A DNA stretch of 64,000 bases, taken from Cyclobacterium plantarum (GTDB taxonomy: Bacteria; Bacteroidota; Bacteroidia; Cytophagales; Cyclobacteriaceae). The notes under the pieces were generated by a model. That model was not told where the DNA came from, searched no databases, and saw only the letters and a list, made by a program, of their open reading frames with translations. The stretch spans positions 62,001 through 126,000 of the forward strand of contig NZ_JAANYN010000010.1 of the NCBI RefSeq assembly GCF_011290685.1. Reading direction: 5' to 3'. Position numbers and translations under genes: made by a program. Of this stretch, positions 44,285-54,209 are shown one piece after another (the stretch's first letter is position 1; the number at the start of each line of letters is the position of its first letter).

Positions 44285-47200
44285 ATGTACCTCATTTTTG
44301 ATACCGAGACCACTGGTTTACCCAGGAATTACAATGCACCCATGTCGGATTTGGAAAACTGGCCCCGCCTGGTCCAGTTGGCCTGGCAGCTTCACGATGA
44401 AAAAGGGGCACTGCTTTCCCAAAATAATTTTATCGTAAAACCTGATGGCTTCACCATCCCTTACAACACCGAGAAAATTCATGGTATTTCTACCCAAAGG
44501 GCACTTAAGGAAGGGCATGAGCTAAAAAATGTGCTGGAGGAATTTGAAAAAGACTTGCAAGGTTCTCAATACCTTGTGGGACACAATATTGGATTTGATA
44601 TCAACATAGTAGGTGCCGAATTACTGCGAAGTAATCGTGCCATCTCGCCTTTGGAAAAAGGCTCGCTCGATACCAAAGATATTTCTACAGAATTCTGTGC
44701 TATACCCGGCGGTAAAGGCGGAAAGTACAAATGGCCTACCTTGCTGGAACTGCACACCAAACTTTTTGGAGAAGGATTTGGGGATGCCCATGATGCTGCC
44801 TATGATGTAGATGCGACAGCAAAATGCTTTTTTGGCCTGATCCAGAAAAGGGTGCAGGCGCCGGCAGCTGGTATAAGCCCTGAAGAGGTTGTCTATGAAT
44901 CTCCCCAACTGGATGAAGCCAACTTCGCAGGTGCAAAAGATGAAAAAAAAGTAGCTGCAAAAGATATTCTGAGAGCAGCAGTGGAGGCGGATATCTCTGA
45001 CCTGGCCGATACCACTTTTAGTCATTTACATGTTCATACCCAATTCTCCATCCTTCAAGCCACCTCCGAAATCCCTGTCATGATCCGAAGGGCCAAAGAA
45101 CTGGGCATGCCGGCCCTGGCCATGACCGACCATGGCAACATGATGGGGGCATTTAATTTTGTAAAGGAGGCCTTTAATCAGGGCATCAAACCCATAATAG
45201 GTTGCGAATTCAATGTTTGCAGAGATCGGAATAATAAATCCAATAAAGATGATGGATTTCAAACTGTCCTGTTGGCCAAAAATAAAGCAGGCTACCACAA
45301 CCTGGCCAAACTAGCCTCCTATGCCAATATTGAAGGTTTTTACTACCTGCCGAGAATAGACAAGGAACTGTTGGTTCAATATAAAGGGGACATCATTGCC
45401 ACTACTGGAGGACTTTGGGGAGAGATTCCCTACCTGATCCTTAATGTGGGAGAAACACAGGCTGAAGAAGCCTTCGTCTGGTGGCTGGAACAGTTTGGAG
45501 AGGATTTTTATATAGAGCTTAACCGGCATGGAATACCTGAAGAGGAAAAAGTCAATGAGGTACTGTTACAATGGGCCAAGAAGTACAAAGTCAAATACTT
45601 TGCAGCCAACAATACCTATTACAATGCAAAAACCGATGCCAAGGCCCATGACATTTTGCTTTGTGTAAAAGATGGCGAGTTGGTCGCAAAACCAAAAAAA
45701 TACATAGGAAAAAGAGGCCGGGAATTCAGGTATGGTTTCCCAAATGAGGAATTTTACCTCAAGAGTGCTGAGGAAATGAAAAAGCTTTTTGCAGACATTC
45801 CAGAAGCCATCAGCTGCACCGGTGAGATCATTGATAAAATTGAAGCTTTTAAATTGGAACGCGATGTTTTGCTGCCCAAATTTGACATCCCGCAGGAGTT
45901 CATTGATCCACAGGACGATATCGACGGAGGAAACAGGGGAGAGAATGCCTTCCTGAGACACCTGACCTATGCAGGTGCAGCAAAACGTTATGGCACCATT
46001 ACTGAGGAAATTAAGGAAAGACTTGATTTCGAATTGGAGACCATAGAAAGGACCGGATATCCGGGTTATTTTCTGATTGTCCAGGATTTTACCAGGGCGG
46101 CCAGAGATATGGGGGTTTCGGTGGGGCCCGGACGGGGTTCCGCTGCTGGTTCAGCGGTAGCATTTTGCGTGGGAATCACCAATGTGGATCCCATTGCTTA
46201 TGACTTACTTTTTGAGAGATTCCTGAATCCGGACAGGGTATCTCTACCTGATATTGATATTGATTTCGATGATGAAGGCCGTCAGCGGGTAATTGAATAT
46301 GTCATCCAAAAGTATGGGGCCAACCAGGTAGCCCAAATCATCACTTATGGCACCATGGCCGCTAAATCTGCCATCAGAGATACAGCCAGGGTATTGAACC
46401 TGCCATTATCTGAGGCAGATCGCCTGGCCAAGCTGGTTCCGGACATCAAATTAAAAAACCTCTTTGAATTGGCCAATGACCGGGCAAAACTGGCAGCAAA
46501 ATTAAAAAACAACAACGAAAACCTGGACAAAGCCCTGGAGCTTATCCGAATTTCAAAGGGAAATGATGACAGTTCAAAAACAGTCAACCAGGCCAAAGTA
46601 TTGGAAGGATCCGTCAGAAACACCGGTATTCATGCCTGTGGTGTTATCATTACCCCAGATGATATTACCAATTTCGTCCCAGTAGCACTGGCCAAGGATT
46701 CTGATATGGTCTGTACCCAGTTTGACAACTCTGTGGTAGAAAGTGCCGGCCTTCTAAAAATGGATTTTTTAGGGTTGAAAACCTTAACCCTGATCAAAGA
46801 CGCTGTCAGAATCATTAAGGAGCGGCACGGCATACTGCTGGATCCGGAAAACTTCCCCATTGATGATGAAAAGACCTATGAACTTTTTCAAAGAGGCGAA
46901 ACAGTTGGGATTTTCCAGTATGAATCCGCTGGCATGCAAAAATACATGCGGGAACTTAAACCTACAGTTTTTGCGGATCTGATTGCCATGAATGCGCTTT
47001 ACCGGCCCGGACCATTGGAGTACATTCCAAGCTTTATCAAAAGAAAGCATGGAACAGAGGAGATATCCTATGACCTGGAGGACATGAAGGAATACCTGGA
47101 AGAAACCTACGGTATTACGGTCTACCAGGAACAAGTGATGTTGCTCTCACAGAAATTGGCAGGTTTTACCAAAGGCGAAGCAGATGTATTGCGAAAGGCC

Positions 47201-48571
47201 ATGGGTAAGAAGCAGAAAGACGTTTTGGATAAAATGAAGCCAAATTTTATCGACCAGGCCGTAAGTAGAGGCCACGATGCCAAAAAACTGGAAAAAATAT
47301 GGAAAGACTGGGAAGCATTTGCTTCCTATGCCTTTAACAAATCGCATTCTACCTGCTATGCCTGGATTGCTTACCAGACTGCCTATCTGAAAGCCCACTA
47401 TCCAGCGGAATATATGGCCTCTGTTTTGAGCAATAACATGAATGATATTACTCAGGTCACCTTTTTCATGGAAGAATGCAAAAGGATGGGCATACAGGTA
47501 TTGGGACCTGATGTCAATGAATCCAAAAGTGACTTTACCGTAAATGTAGAAGGCCAGGTCAGATTTGGCATGGCAGCCATCAAAGGTGCGGGAAATGCCG
47601 CTGTTAACGCTATCATTGAGGAGCGTGAAAAAGAAGGTCTTTATAATAACATTTTTGATTTTACAAAGAGGGTAAACCTCAAAGCCGTCAACAAGAAGAC
47701 CATGGAAGTACTAGCGATGGCAGGGGGCTTTGACTGTTTTACCGACTTTCACCGGAGACAATACCTGGAAGCCCCTGAAGGAGAAGCGAGTTTGCTGGAA
47801 AAAGCTGTAAAATATGCGCAAAAAGTATTGCAGGAAGAGGAAAGTGCACAAGTTTCGCTCTTTGGCGGGGGCGGGGGAACGGATATTCCAGTTCCGTCTA
47901 TTTCAGACCTGGAACCCTTTAGCCAGTTGCAACAATTGAATATAGAAAAAGAAGTCGTGGGCCTTTACATCTCCGGTCACCCCCTGGACCAATTTAAAGT
48001 TGAAATCGAAGCCTTTACCAATGCTAAGTTACCTGAACTTGCCGACATTTCGTCTTTTAAGAACAAAGGTGAAATCAAATTGGCAGGTGCGGTAACCTCC
48101 TTTGCCCACAGGACCACCAAGAATGGAAAACCATTCGGTACCCTTACAATGGAGGATTACCATGGAGCCCATACCTTTTTCCTGTTTGGTGAAGATTATG
48201 TGAAATTCAAGGAATATTTTATGACCGGATGGTTTTTATTCCTTTCCGGAAGTGTCCATCCTAATAAATATAAACCCGGAGAGTACGAATTCAAGCTCAA
48301 CCAAATATCCTTATTGAACGATATCCGGGGCAGAATGATCAAAGGGGTAAGGGTACATATTGATCTGGATGACCTGGGGTTAGAACTCATGGAAAAATTG
48401 GAGGCAATCACTCAAAAATACAAAGGGGAGGCAAAACTCTATATCAATGTCATCGATAGTAAGGAAAATATCACCCTAGACCTGATGTCTTCCAAATACC
48501 GGATAGACCCTTCCAACGATTTGATTCAGGCCCTGGAACAAATCCCTGAGGTAGCCTATAAAATCATTTAA
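44285..48571 (+). CDS. dnaE: DNA polymerase III alpha subunit with fused proofreading exonuclease
   Basis: 1428 residues. Residues 1-195 are a DnaQ-type 3'-5' exonuclease: FDTETTGLPR (Asp6/Glu8 site), a GHNIGFDINI motif II and the DAHDAAYDVDAT motif III. After a linker, the PHP domain starts near 245 (FSHLHVHTQFSILQATSE, AMTDHGNMMG). The palm has PDIDIDFDD near 655-663. The finger/helix-hairpin-helix regions follow, with an OB-fold near 1262 (IKLAGAVTSFAHRTTKNG). The protein is therefore polymerase and proofreader in one chain, whereas E. coli uses separate dnaE and dnaQ genes. Confidence 0.95.
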   Translation: MYLIFDTETTGLPRNYNAPMSDLENWPRLVQLAWQLHDEKGALLSQNNFIVKPDGFTIPYNTEKIHGISTQRALKEGHELKNVLEEFEKDLQGSQYLVGHNIGFDINIVGAELLRSNRAISPLEKGSLDTKDISTEFCAIPGGKGGKYKWPTLLELHTKLFGEGFGDAHDAAYDVDATAKCFFGLIQKRVQAPAAGISPEEVVYESPQLDEANFAGAKDEKKVAAKDILRAAVEADISDLADTTFSHLHVHTQFSILQATSEIPVMIRRAKELGMPALAMTDHGNMMGAFNFVKEAFNQGIKPIIGCEFNVCRDRNNKSNKDDGFQTVLLAKNKAGYHNLAKLASYANIEGFYYLPRIDKELLVQYKGDIIATTGGLWGEIPYLILNVGETQAEEAFVWWLEQFGEDFYIELNRHGIPEEEKVNEVLLQWAKKYKVKYFAANNTYYNAKTDAKAHDILLCVKDGELVAKPKKYIGKRGREFRYGFPNEEFYLKSAEEMKKLFADIPEAISCTGEIIDKIEAFKLERDVLLPKFDIPQEFIDPQDDIDGGNRGENAFLRHLTYAGAAKRYGTITEEIKERLDFELETIERTGYPGYFLIVQDFTRAARDMGVSVGPGRGSAAGSAVAFCVGITNVDPIAYDLLFERFLNPDRVSLPDIDIDFDDEGRQRVIEYVIQKYGANQVAQIITYGTMAAKSAIRDTARVLNLPLSEADRLAKLVPDIKLKNLFELANDRAKLAAKLKNNNENLDKALELIRISKGNDDSSKTVNQAKVLEGSVRNTGIHACGVIITPDDITNFVPVALAKDSDMVCTQFDNSVVESAGLLKMDFLGLKTLTLIKDAVRIIKERHGILLDPENFPIDDEKTYELFQRGETVGIFQYESAGMQKYMRELKPTVFADLIAMNALYRPGPLEYIPSFIKRKHGTEEISYDLEDMKEYLEETYGITVYQEQVMLLSQKLAGFTKGEADVLRKAMGKKQKDVLDKMKPNFIDQAVSRGHDAKKLEKIWKDWEAFASYAFNKSHSTCYAWIAYQTAYLKAHYPAEYMASVLSNNMNDITQVTFFMEECKRMGIQVLGPDVNESKSDFTVNVEGQVRFGMAAIKGAGNAAVNAIIEEREKEGLYNNIFDFTKRVNLKAVNKKTMEVLAMAGGFDCFTDFHRRQYLEAPEGEASLLEKAVKYAQKVLQEEESAQVSLFGGGGGTDIPVPSISDLEPFSQLQQLNIEKEVVGLYISGHPLDQFKVEIEAFTNAKLPELADISSFKNKGEIKLAGAVTSFAHRTTKNGKPFGTLTMEDYHGAHTFFLFGEDYVKFKEYFMTGWFLFLSGSVHPNKYKPGEYEFKLNQISLLNDIRGRMIKGVRVHIDLDDLGLELMEKLEAITQKYKGEAKLYINVIDSKENITLDLMSSKYRIDPSNDLIQALEQIPEVAYKII

Positions 48572-48635
48572 ACCCAATATGGAAAAAATTATAACAACAT
48601 TCCGGAACTAATTGCGACAGAAACGGATTAGAATA

Positions 48636-48643
48636 TATATTTT
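48636..48643 (+). promoter_or_regulatory. Weak -7 box before trxA
   Basis: TATATTTT is one base from TAnnTTTG and has ATTG 21 bases upstream. It lies 23 bases before the trxA ATG, consistent with independent transcription from dnaE. Confidence 0.35.
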
Positions 48644-48666
48644 CAGAAAACCATAATTACAAGAAA

Positions 48667-48987
48667 ATGGCTAAAGCAATTGAAATAACAGATACCAATT
48701 TTGATGAGATCATCAAATCAGAACAACCCGTATTGATGGATTTTTGGGCAGAATGGTGTGGACCATGTAAAATGATTGGACCAATTGTGGAAGAATTGGC
48801 AGCAGATTATGAGGGAAAGGCCACCATAACCAAGTTGGATGTAGATTCTAATCCTGATATCGCCTCTAAATTTGGTATTCGAAGCATCCCGACCCTGTTG
48901 ATTTTCAAAGATGGTCAAGTGGTGGATAAAGTGATCGGAGCAGTGCCCAAGTCAGTACTTGCCGATAAGTTGGAGGCTCAGATTTAA
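48667..48987 (+). CDS. trxA: Thioredoxin
   Basis: 106 residues, full length, with the active site WCGPC (Cys31, Cys34), the cis-proline IRSIPTLLIF and the buried Asp25 before the active-site strand. It has no signal peptide and is cytoplasmic. It reduces protein disulfides, among them ribonucleotide reductase. It is a monocistronic gene with a terminator directly after. Confidence 0.97.
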   Translation: MAKAIEITDTNFDEIIKSEQPVLMDFWAEWCGPCKMIGPIVEELAADYEGKATITKLDVDSNPDIASKFGIRSIPTLLIFKDGQVVDKVIGAVPKSVLADKLEAQI

Positions 48988-49012
48988 AATTTAATTCCTG
49001 TTAGTATATTAC

Positions 49013-49040
49013 AAAGGGCCTTTGATTAAGGGCCTTTTTT
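49013..49040 (+). terminator. Terminator of trxA
   Basis: AAAGG-G-CCTT pairs with AAGG-G-CCTTT across a five-base loop with one G-G mismatch, followed by TTTTT and further T-runs. It lies between the trxA stop (48987) and the convergent wecE-like stop (49055). Confidence 0.7.
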
Positions 49041-49054
49041 CTTCCTGTTTTTTT

Positions 49055-50182
49055 CTATTCCAACAATAGTCTTTCAAACTTTTCCTTTTCAAAATCAGCA
49101 TAAAGAGGAAGCCTCAAAAGCCTGTTTTGGTATTTTTCTGCTTGGCTCAGGGGCTTACCTTTGTATTGATCCTGAAAATACGGGCTTTGGTGAAGGCACT
49201 GGTAGTGAAAAACCGATAAAATCCCTTTGCTTTTTAAATGATTGATCAAATCTCCTCTCTGAGCAGCATCAGTACAAAGCAGATAAAAAACATGATAATT
49301 ATGCTGGGCATAATTTGGAACGATCGGTTTTTCCACATCAAAAGAACGAAATAATGAATGACAATTTTCAAAATACCAATTCCAGATCGCCCCTCGTTTT
49401 TTTTGACTATTATCCAATTGCTCCAATTGGGCCCAAAGCCAGGCTGCATTGATTTCGGAAGGGGCAAAAGCACTCCCTAAACTTACCCATTCATAGGCCT
49501 TGTGCATGCCTTGTTCAAAGGCACTTCTATTGGTCCCTCTATTCCAAACTTCCAAAGCCTTTTTGTGAAAAGAGGTATCATTCACAACCAACATACCTCC
49601 TTCCCCACAGCCGATGTTTTTTGTTTCATGAAAGGAAAAAGTGGCCATATGCCCCATACTTCCCAAAGGAATTTTTTTTTCATCCTCTCCCTGATAATAG
49701 GCATCTAAGGCAGCAGCAGCATCTTCTATCAAATAAATGTCATTTTCTTCGACCAATTTGCTGATCATCTCCATTTTGCAGGCCATGCCCCCATAATGCA
49801 CAATAACCAGTGCCTTGGTCCTGGGGCTAATCAAATCTTGAAGTTTTGTTTCATCAATTACCGGATAATCCGGCCTGCTATCGGCAAAAACCAGTGTACA
49901 GCCCCTTAAGGCAAAGGCATTGGCAGTACTGACATAGGAATAACTGGGCAATATCACCTCATCCCCAGGTCCAAGCCCCATCAATATAGCGGCCATTTCA
50001 AGTGCCTGCGTACAGGAATGTGTCAAAAAGGTTTTCCCGAAGCCATATTTACTTTCAAAAAATTGCTGGCATTTTTCGGTATATTTTCCATTGCCCGATA
50101 ACTTTCCATCCTTCATGGCATCCTGAATGTAGCTCCATTCATTTCCGGTAAAAAAAGGACGGTTAAACGGGATACTGTACAT
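49055..50182 (-). CDS. wecE: DegT/WecE-type sugar aminotransferase
   Basis: 375 residues, with PLP Lys188 in FSFHETKNIG, the cofactor Asp in LIEDAAAAL (about 154) and the WecE-specific stretches IPFNRPFFTGNEWSYIQDAM, SYVSTANAFALRG and VFHYQCLHQSPYF. WecE makes dTDP-4-amino-4,6-dideoxy-D-galactose, a building block of surface glycans. No other nucleotide-sugar gene is nearby, so it is an isolated member of an envelope-sugar pathway. It begins one base after the DUF502 stop. Confidence 0.88.
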   Translation of the reverse strand: MYSIPFNRPFFTGNEWSYIQDAMKDGKLSGNGKYTEKCQQFFESKYGFGKTFLTHSCTQALEMAAILMGLGPGDEVILPSYSYVSTANAFALRGCTLVFADSRPDYPVIDETKLQDLISPRTKALVIVHYGGMACKMEMISKLVEENDIYLIEDAAAALDAYYQGEDEKKIPLGSMGHMATFSFHETKNIGCGEGGMLVVNDTSFHKKALEVWNRGTNRSAFEQGMHKAYEWVSLGSAFAPSEINAAWLWAQLEQLDNSQKKRGAIWNWYFENCHSLFRSFDVEKPIVPNYAQHNYHVFYLLCTDAAQRGDLINHLKSKGILSVFHYQCLHQSPYFQDQYKGKPLSQAEKYQNRLLRLPLYADFEKEKFERLLLE

Positions 50183-50183
50183 A

Positions 50184-50807
50184 TCAATGAATATCTGAAG
50201 AAGGGTCAGGTTTGCCGGAAGGCTTTTTAATCCTGGCTTCCGGATGGTAATAATTCAGGTGTGAAACACCCCCTGATACGATAAATTTCATGATCTCGGT
50301 ACTGTTCACATTTTTAAGGCGCTTAATATTGCTTCTCGGGACCAGGTAAAGGTTACCGCTGAAATTGTAAGAATGGGGGAAGTATACGGCTACCAGATCT
50401 TCCAAATCCAAAACCGATAAATCATCCTGGGTCATGAATCCCAGTCGGGACATATTTTCGGATAGCTTCACCACTATAGGGGTGTTAAATTTCTTTTTAT
50501 CACCAACAAAAGCAGACATCAAATCCTTGATACTGGTATAAAGAATATTTACCAATGGAATCCTGAATACAAGTTTCTCCAATTGCTCAAAAATAGATTT
50601 GGTAATAAAAATACTGGTCAGGTACCCTACCAGGGTGATGAAAACCAACATCACCAAAATACCCAAACCTGGAATATTCACAGGGATAATATTATCCAAA
50701 AACCTTACGGTCAAAATGATAATATATGCCGTAAGAAAAAACGGCACCACAAAGAGCAAACCTCTTAGGAAATAGCCAAGAATTCTTTTTGATGTGAAAT
50801 CAGACAT
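50184..50807 (-). CDS. DUF502 membrane protein
   Basis: 207 residues with two N-terminal membrane segments (about 12-32 and 50-70) and a C-terminal soluble domain (RIPLVNILYTSIKDL, VAVYFPHSYNFSGNLYLVPRSN) typical of the DUF502 family. Its function is unknown. It is directly upstream of the wecE-like gene with a one-base gap, so they are likely co-transcribed. Confidence 0.9.
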   Translation of the reverse strand: MSDFTSKRILGYFLRGLLFVVPFFLTAYIIILTVRFLDNIIPVNIPGLGILVMLVFITLVGYLTSIFITKSIFEQLEKLVFRIPLVNILYTSIKDLMSAFVGDKKKFNTPIVVKLSENMSRLGFMTQDDLSVLDLEDLVAVYFPHSYNFSGNLYLVPRSNIKRLKNVNSTEIMKFIVSGGVSHLNYYHPEARIKKPSGKPDPSSDIH

Positions 50808-50844
50808 TGCTGTAATGGGTTAAAATGTAAATATAAACACAAAA

Positions 50845-50880
50845 AAAACCCTGTTCAACAATGATTGTGAACAGGGTTTT
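50845..50880 (-). terminator. Terminator of the nqr operon
   Basis: Perfect 13-base stem: AAAACCCTGTTCA (50845-50857) and TGAACAGGGTTTT (50868-50880), followed on the minus strand by further T residues. It lies between nqrE and the DUF502 gene, so the nqr transcript ends after nqrE. Confidence 0.88.
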
Positions 50881-50912
50881 ATTCTTATTCAGAGTGAATA
50901 TAAACCGAGTAA

Positions 50913-51524
50913 TTACAAATCAATACCCATAAAGGACATGAAGGCAACTCCCATTAGCCCTGTTATGAGCATGGTGATTCCCAATCCTTTTAGCCCATTG
51001 GGCACATTTGAGTACTTTAATTTTTCCCTAATGGCAGCAAGAGCAACTATGGCCAGAAAAAACCCTGTACCTGAACCGAACCCATACACCGCTGATTCAG
51101 CCAGGGTATAATCCCTTTGAGCCATGAATAGCGAACCACCGAGGATCGCACAGTTAACAGCGATCAAAGGAAGAAATATACCCAGAGCACCATAAAGTGC
51201 CGGAGCAAATTTTTCAACCACCATTTCTACCAACTGAACCATGGCCGCAATAATGGCAATAAACATGATAAACCTGAGAAAGGTAAGATCTATGGTAGCA
51301 AAAGAAGCTCCTAAAAAGGACAATGCTCCTTCTTTTAGAATAAATTCATTCAATAGCCAGTTGAGGGGCACGGTAATGGTCAATACAAAGATAACCGCTG
51401 CGCCAAGCCCAAGAGCAGTACTTACTTTTTTGGATACTGCCAAAAAGGAACACATGCCAAGAAAGTAGGCAAATACCATGTTGTCAATAAATATTGACCG
51501 TATAGCTAAATTAAATAATTCCAT
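50913..51524 (-). CDS. nqrE: Na+-NQR subunit E
   Basis: 203 residues with six hydrophobic segments, one of two homologous channel-forming subunits (NqrD/NqrE). Start [25 protein letters not shown]; the conserved Cys in FLGMCSF and in [11 protein letters not shown] supply the membrane [2Fe-2S] ligands shared with NqrD. It is the last gene of the operon and is followed by a terminator. Confidence 0.97.
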   Translation of the reverse strand: MELFNLAIRSIFIDNMVFAYFLGMCSFLAVSKKVSTALGLGAAVIFVLTITVPLNWLLNEFILKEGALSFLGASFATIDLTFLRFIMFIAIIAAMVQLVEMVVEKFAPALYGALGIFLPLIAVNCAILGGSLFMAQRDYTLAESAVYGFGSGTGFFLAIVALAAIREKLKYSNVPNGLKGLGITMLITGLMGVAFMSFMGIDL

Positions 51525-51536
51525 TTTATCCCTTTA

Positions 51537-52220
51537 TTAATGTTCTACATATCCTGTTTTGGTGCGTTGCACCCAAATCAGTAATCCCAAAATAATAAAT
51601 GCTCCTACTGGAGAAACCATCAGCCCATTGGTAGCAAGCTGAAAATCCTCTCCAAACAAACTGGAGATGCCATCAAAAATGGGTATACCGAAAAGAGATC
51701 CAGAACCCCACAATTCCCGGAAAAAGGCAACCGTAAGGATAATCCATGAGTAACCCAAAGCACTTCCGAAACCATCTAATATGGAATCATAAGGTTTATT
51801 TCCCAATGCATAGGCTTCCAGTCTACCCATTACAATGCAATTGGTGATTATCAATCCAACAAAAACGGACAACTCCTTGTACATGTCATAGGCGAACGCC
51901 TTCAGTACTTCATTAACAAGGGTTACCAGGGAGGCAACCACCGCCAATTGTACAATGATCCTGACCCTGGTGGGTATTTTATTCCTTAGCAGAGAAATGG
52001 ATAGGTTGGCCATCACCATTACAAAGATCACCGACAAGGCCATCACCAGGGTCGGTTGCATTTGTGTGGTAACTGCGAGTGCGGAGCAGATTCCCAAAAC
52101 CTGAATGGTAATTGGGTTATCGTCTACCAAAGGATCCGTGATCAGCTTTTTTCTTCTTTTTGAGAAAAGGGCTTCAGTATCTTTTACCGCTGCTTCTTTT
52201 TCAGCTGTTTCTGTACTCAT
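51537..52220 (-). CDS. nqrD: Na+-NQR subunit D
   Basis: 227 residues, six membrane helices after a 30-residue charged N-terminus. Cys residues in LGICSALAVTTQM and ITNCIVMGRLEA are the partners of the NqrE cysteines. Gap of 12 bases to nqrE. Confidence 0.97.
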   Translation of the reverse strand: MSTETAEKEAAVKDTEALFSKRRKKLITDPLVDDNPITIQVLGICSALAVTTQMQPTLVMALSVIFVMVMANLSISLLRNKIPTRVRIIVQLAVVASLVTLVNEVLKAFAYDMYKELSVFVGLIITNCIVMGRLEAYALGNKPYDSILDGFGSALGYSWIILTVAFFRELWGSGSLFGIPIFDGISSLFGEDFQLATNGLMVSPVGAFIILGLLIWVQRTKTGYVEH

Positions 52221-52247
52221 ATCATTTTTCTATTGAGAATTTTCAAA

Positions 52248-53015
52248 TTAATTGAACGCCATTTTTGGGGAACCTTCTTTTTTCTTTTCCATGTAGCCCT
52301 TATAATGCTCCAGGTAGTTTTTCAACATTTTATTTACCCCGTCAGCAGTGATGGTGGCCCCGGAAAGGCCATCCACTTTATGGGGTTCACCGGAATAGTC
52401 TTTTCCTTCGCCCTTCTGCATTACCACGGAAACCAGTTCTCCATTTTCATTGTAAATTGATTTTTCTTTGTAGCGTTGTTGCACTTCAGAAGAAGTAATT
52501 CTGGCACCAAGTCCCGGGGTTTCACCTGCATGAGAGAAGGTGATACCTTCGATAGTTGCCATGTCCGTTTGCAAAGCAAGGTAACCCCAAATATTGTCCC
52601 AAAGTCCACTTCCATATACCGGGAAAATAAAAGCATTCGCTGCATCTTCCTCCCCCTCTTCGTGAAAAATAAATACAGGATACAATCTTTCCTCTGGGGC
52701 TTTTTTATAATTTTTCGCCACATCAATGGTTTCTGCGGTCACCTGAACGCCATCCTGTTCTTCTATTTCTTCGCCTTCTATGTTCACCACTTTGGAAGAA
52801 ATTCTGTTTTGGTAGAATTCATTTATTTCCTCGGCTTTCATTGCCGAAATTTCCTCAGCGGGCATTACTGCTCCCAAAATTTGTTTTTTGGTGTCCAGTT
52901 CTTCAGCCTTTTTCTGAATAGGCTTCAGTACTTCTGAAGTGCCAGAAAGCAATAACCCCAAAACAACTGTAAGGATTACTGAAAATGTAATGATGTATGC
53001 GTTAGACTGTTGCAC
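52248..53015 (-). CDS. nqrC: Na+-NQR subunit C
   Basis: 255 residues: one N-terminal membrane helix and a periplasmic FMN-binding domain. The covalent FMN motif is SGATIT in VDGLSGATITADGVN, with FMN esterified to the last Thr. The protein overlaps nqrB by 14 bases, so translation is coupled. Confidence 0.97.
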   Translation of the reverse strand: MQQSNAYIITFSVILTVVLGLLLSGTSEVLKPIQKKAEELDTKKQILGAVMPAEEISAMKAEEINEFYQNRISSKVVNIEGEEIEEQDGVQVTAETIDVAKNYKKAPEERLYPVFIFHEEGEEDAANAFIFPVYGSGLWDNIWGYLALQTDMATIEGITFSHAGETPGLGARITSSEVQQRYKEKSIYNENGELVSVVMQKGEGKDYSGEPHKVDGLSGATITADGVNKMLKNYLEHYKGYMEKKKEGSPKMAFN

Positions 53016-54204
53016 GTTGTAACCTCCTTTTCTTATTTGCTTTTACTACATAATGATCAATCAATGGGGCAAATACATTCATAAACAGCACTGCCAACAT
53101 GATTCCTTCGGGATATGCCGGATTGGTCACCCGGATAATGATAGTCAATACCCCAATCAAAAGACCGTAAACCCATTTTCCGGATTCGGTTTGGGCTGCT
53201 GATACGGGGTCAGTCGCCATAAAAACGATACCAAAAGCTATACCGCCCATTACCAGATGATAATGCGCTGGCATGGCCATGAATTCATTTACTGCCAGTA
53301 GTTGCATGACCGCTGCCATGATATAAGCACCTCCAAACGCACTTATCATAATTTTCCAGCTTGCAACGCCTGTAAAGAGCAAAATAGCAGCTCCCAACAA
53401 TACCATGAGGGTAGAGGTCTCTCCAATAGATCCTGGAATAAACCCAAGAAACATGTTTGAAAAACTAAACATACCTTCCATTACTGCGGAATTGTGACTC
53501 CCCAAATTGGAAACAGCATTTACTCCTTCTTGTCCGGACTGGTAGGCAACAGCCAAGGCGGTAGCCCCGGAAAATCCGTCAATCGGTGCTTTATCCCCTA
53601 AATAGGTCCAGACCTGATCACCGGAAATCTGCGCCGGATAGGCAAAATATAAAAATGCCCTTGCCGTCATGGCTACATTAAGGATATTCATTCCCGTTCC
53701 ACCAAAAACCTCCTTGGCGATGACAACCGCAAAAACCGTTGCCAATGCAACTTGCCACAATGGGGTAGTGGCAGGTACAACCAAGGGGATAAGCATTCCG
53801 GTAACAAGGAAGCCTTCATTGATCGGATGCTTTCTAATAACCGCAAAAGTAGCTTCTACCAAGCCTCCTGCCGCATAAGAAACGATAACGATCGGCAAAA
53901 CCAGGGTCAAACCCAAAATAAATTTATCCCCAAAACTGGCCTCTTCACCCACTGCCAGGAAATGCATGTGGCCCGTATTATAAATACCAAACAAAAGACA
54001 AGGTATCATGGCAATCACCACGGTGATCATCATTCTCTTTAAGTCAATGGCATCCTTTACCTGCGCACCTCTGGGACCTGTGGTATGCTTGGGTGAAAAC
54101 AAAAATGTCTCACCTGCCTCGTACAAGTAATAAAGGTTTTCCAATTTTCCTCCCTTTTGAAATAAGGGTTTCTGTTTATCCAACAGATTGCGTAAAAACT
54201 CCAT
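53002..54204 (-). CDS. nqrB: Na+-NQR subunit B
   Basis: 400 residues with about ten membrane helices and the covalent FMN site GFSGATAL. It also binds riboflavin and shapes the sodium path. It starts six bases after nqrA. Confidence 0.97.
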   Translation of the reverse strand: MEFLRNLLDKQKPLFQKGGKLENLYYLYEAGETFLFSPKHTTGPRGAQVKDAIDLKRMMITVVIAMIPCLLFGIYNTGHMHFLAVGEEASFGDKFILGLTLVLPIVIVSYAAGGLVEATFAVIRKHPINEGFLVTGMLIPLVVPATTPLWQVALATVFAVVIAKEVFGGTGMNILNVAMTARAFLYFAYPAQISGDQVWTYLGDKAPIDGFSGATALAVAYQSGQEGVNAVSNLGSHNSAVMEGMFSFSNMFLGFIPGSIGETSTLMVLLGAAILLFTGVASWKIMISAFGGAYIMAAVMQLLAVNEFMAMPAHYHLVMGGIAFGIVFMATDPVSAAQTESGKWVYGLLIGVLTIIIRVTNPAYPEGIMLAVLFMNVFAPLIDHYVVKANKKRRLQRATV

Positions 54205-54209
54205 ATTGT

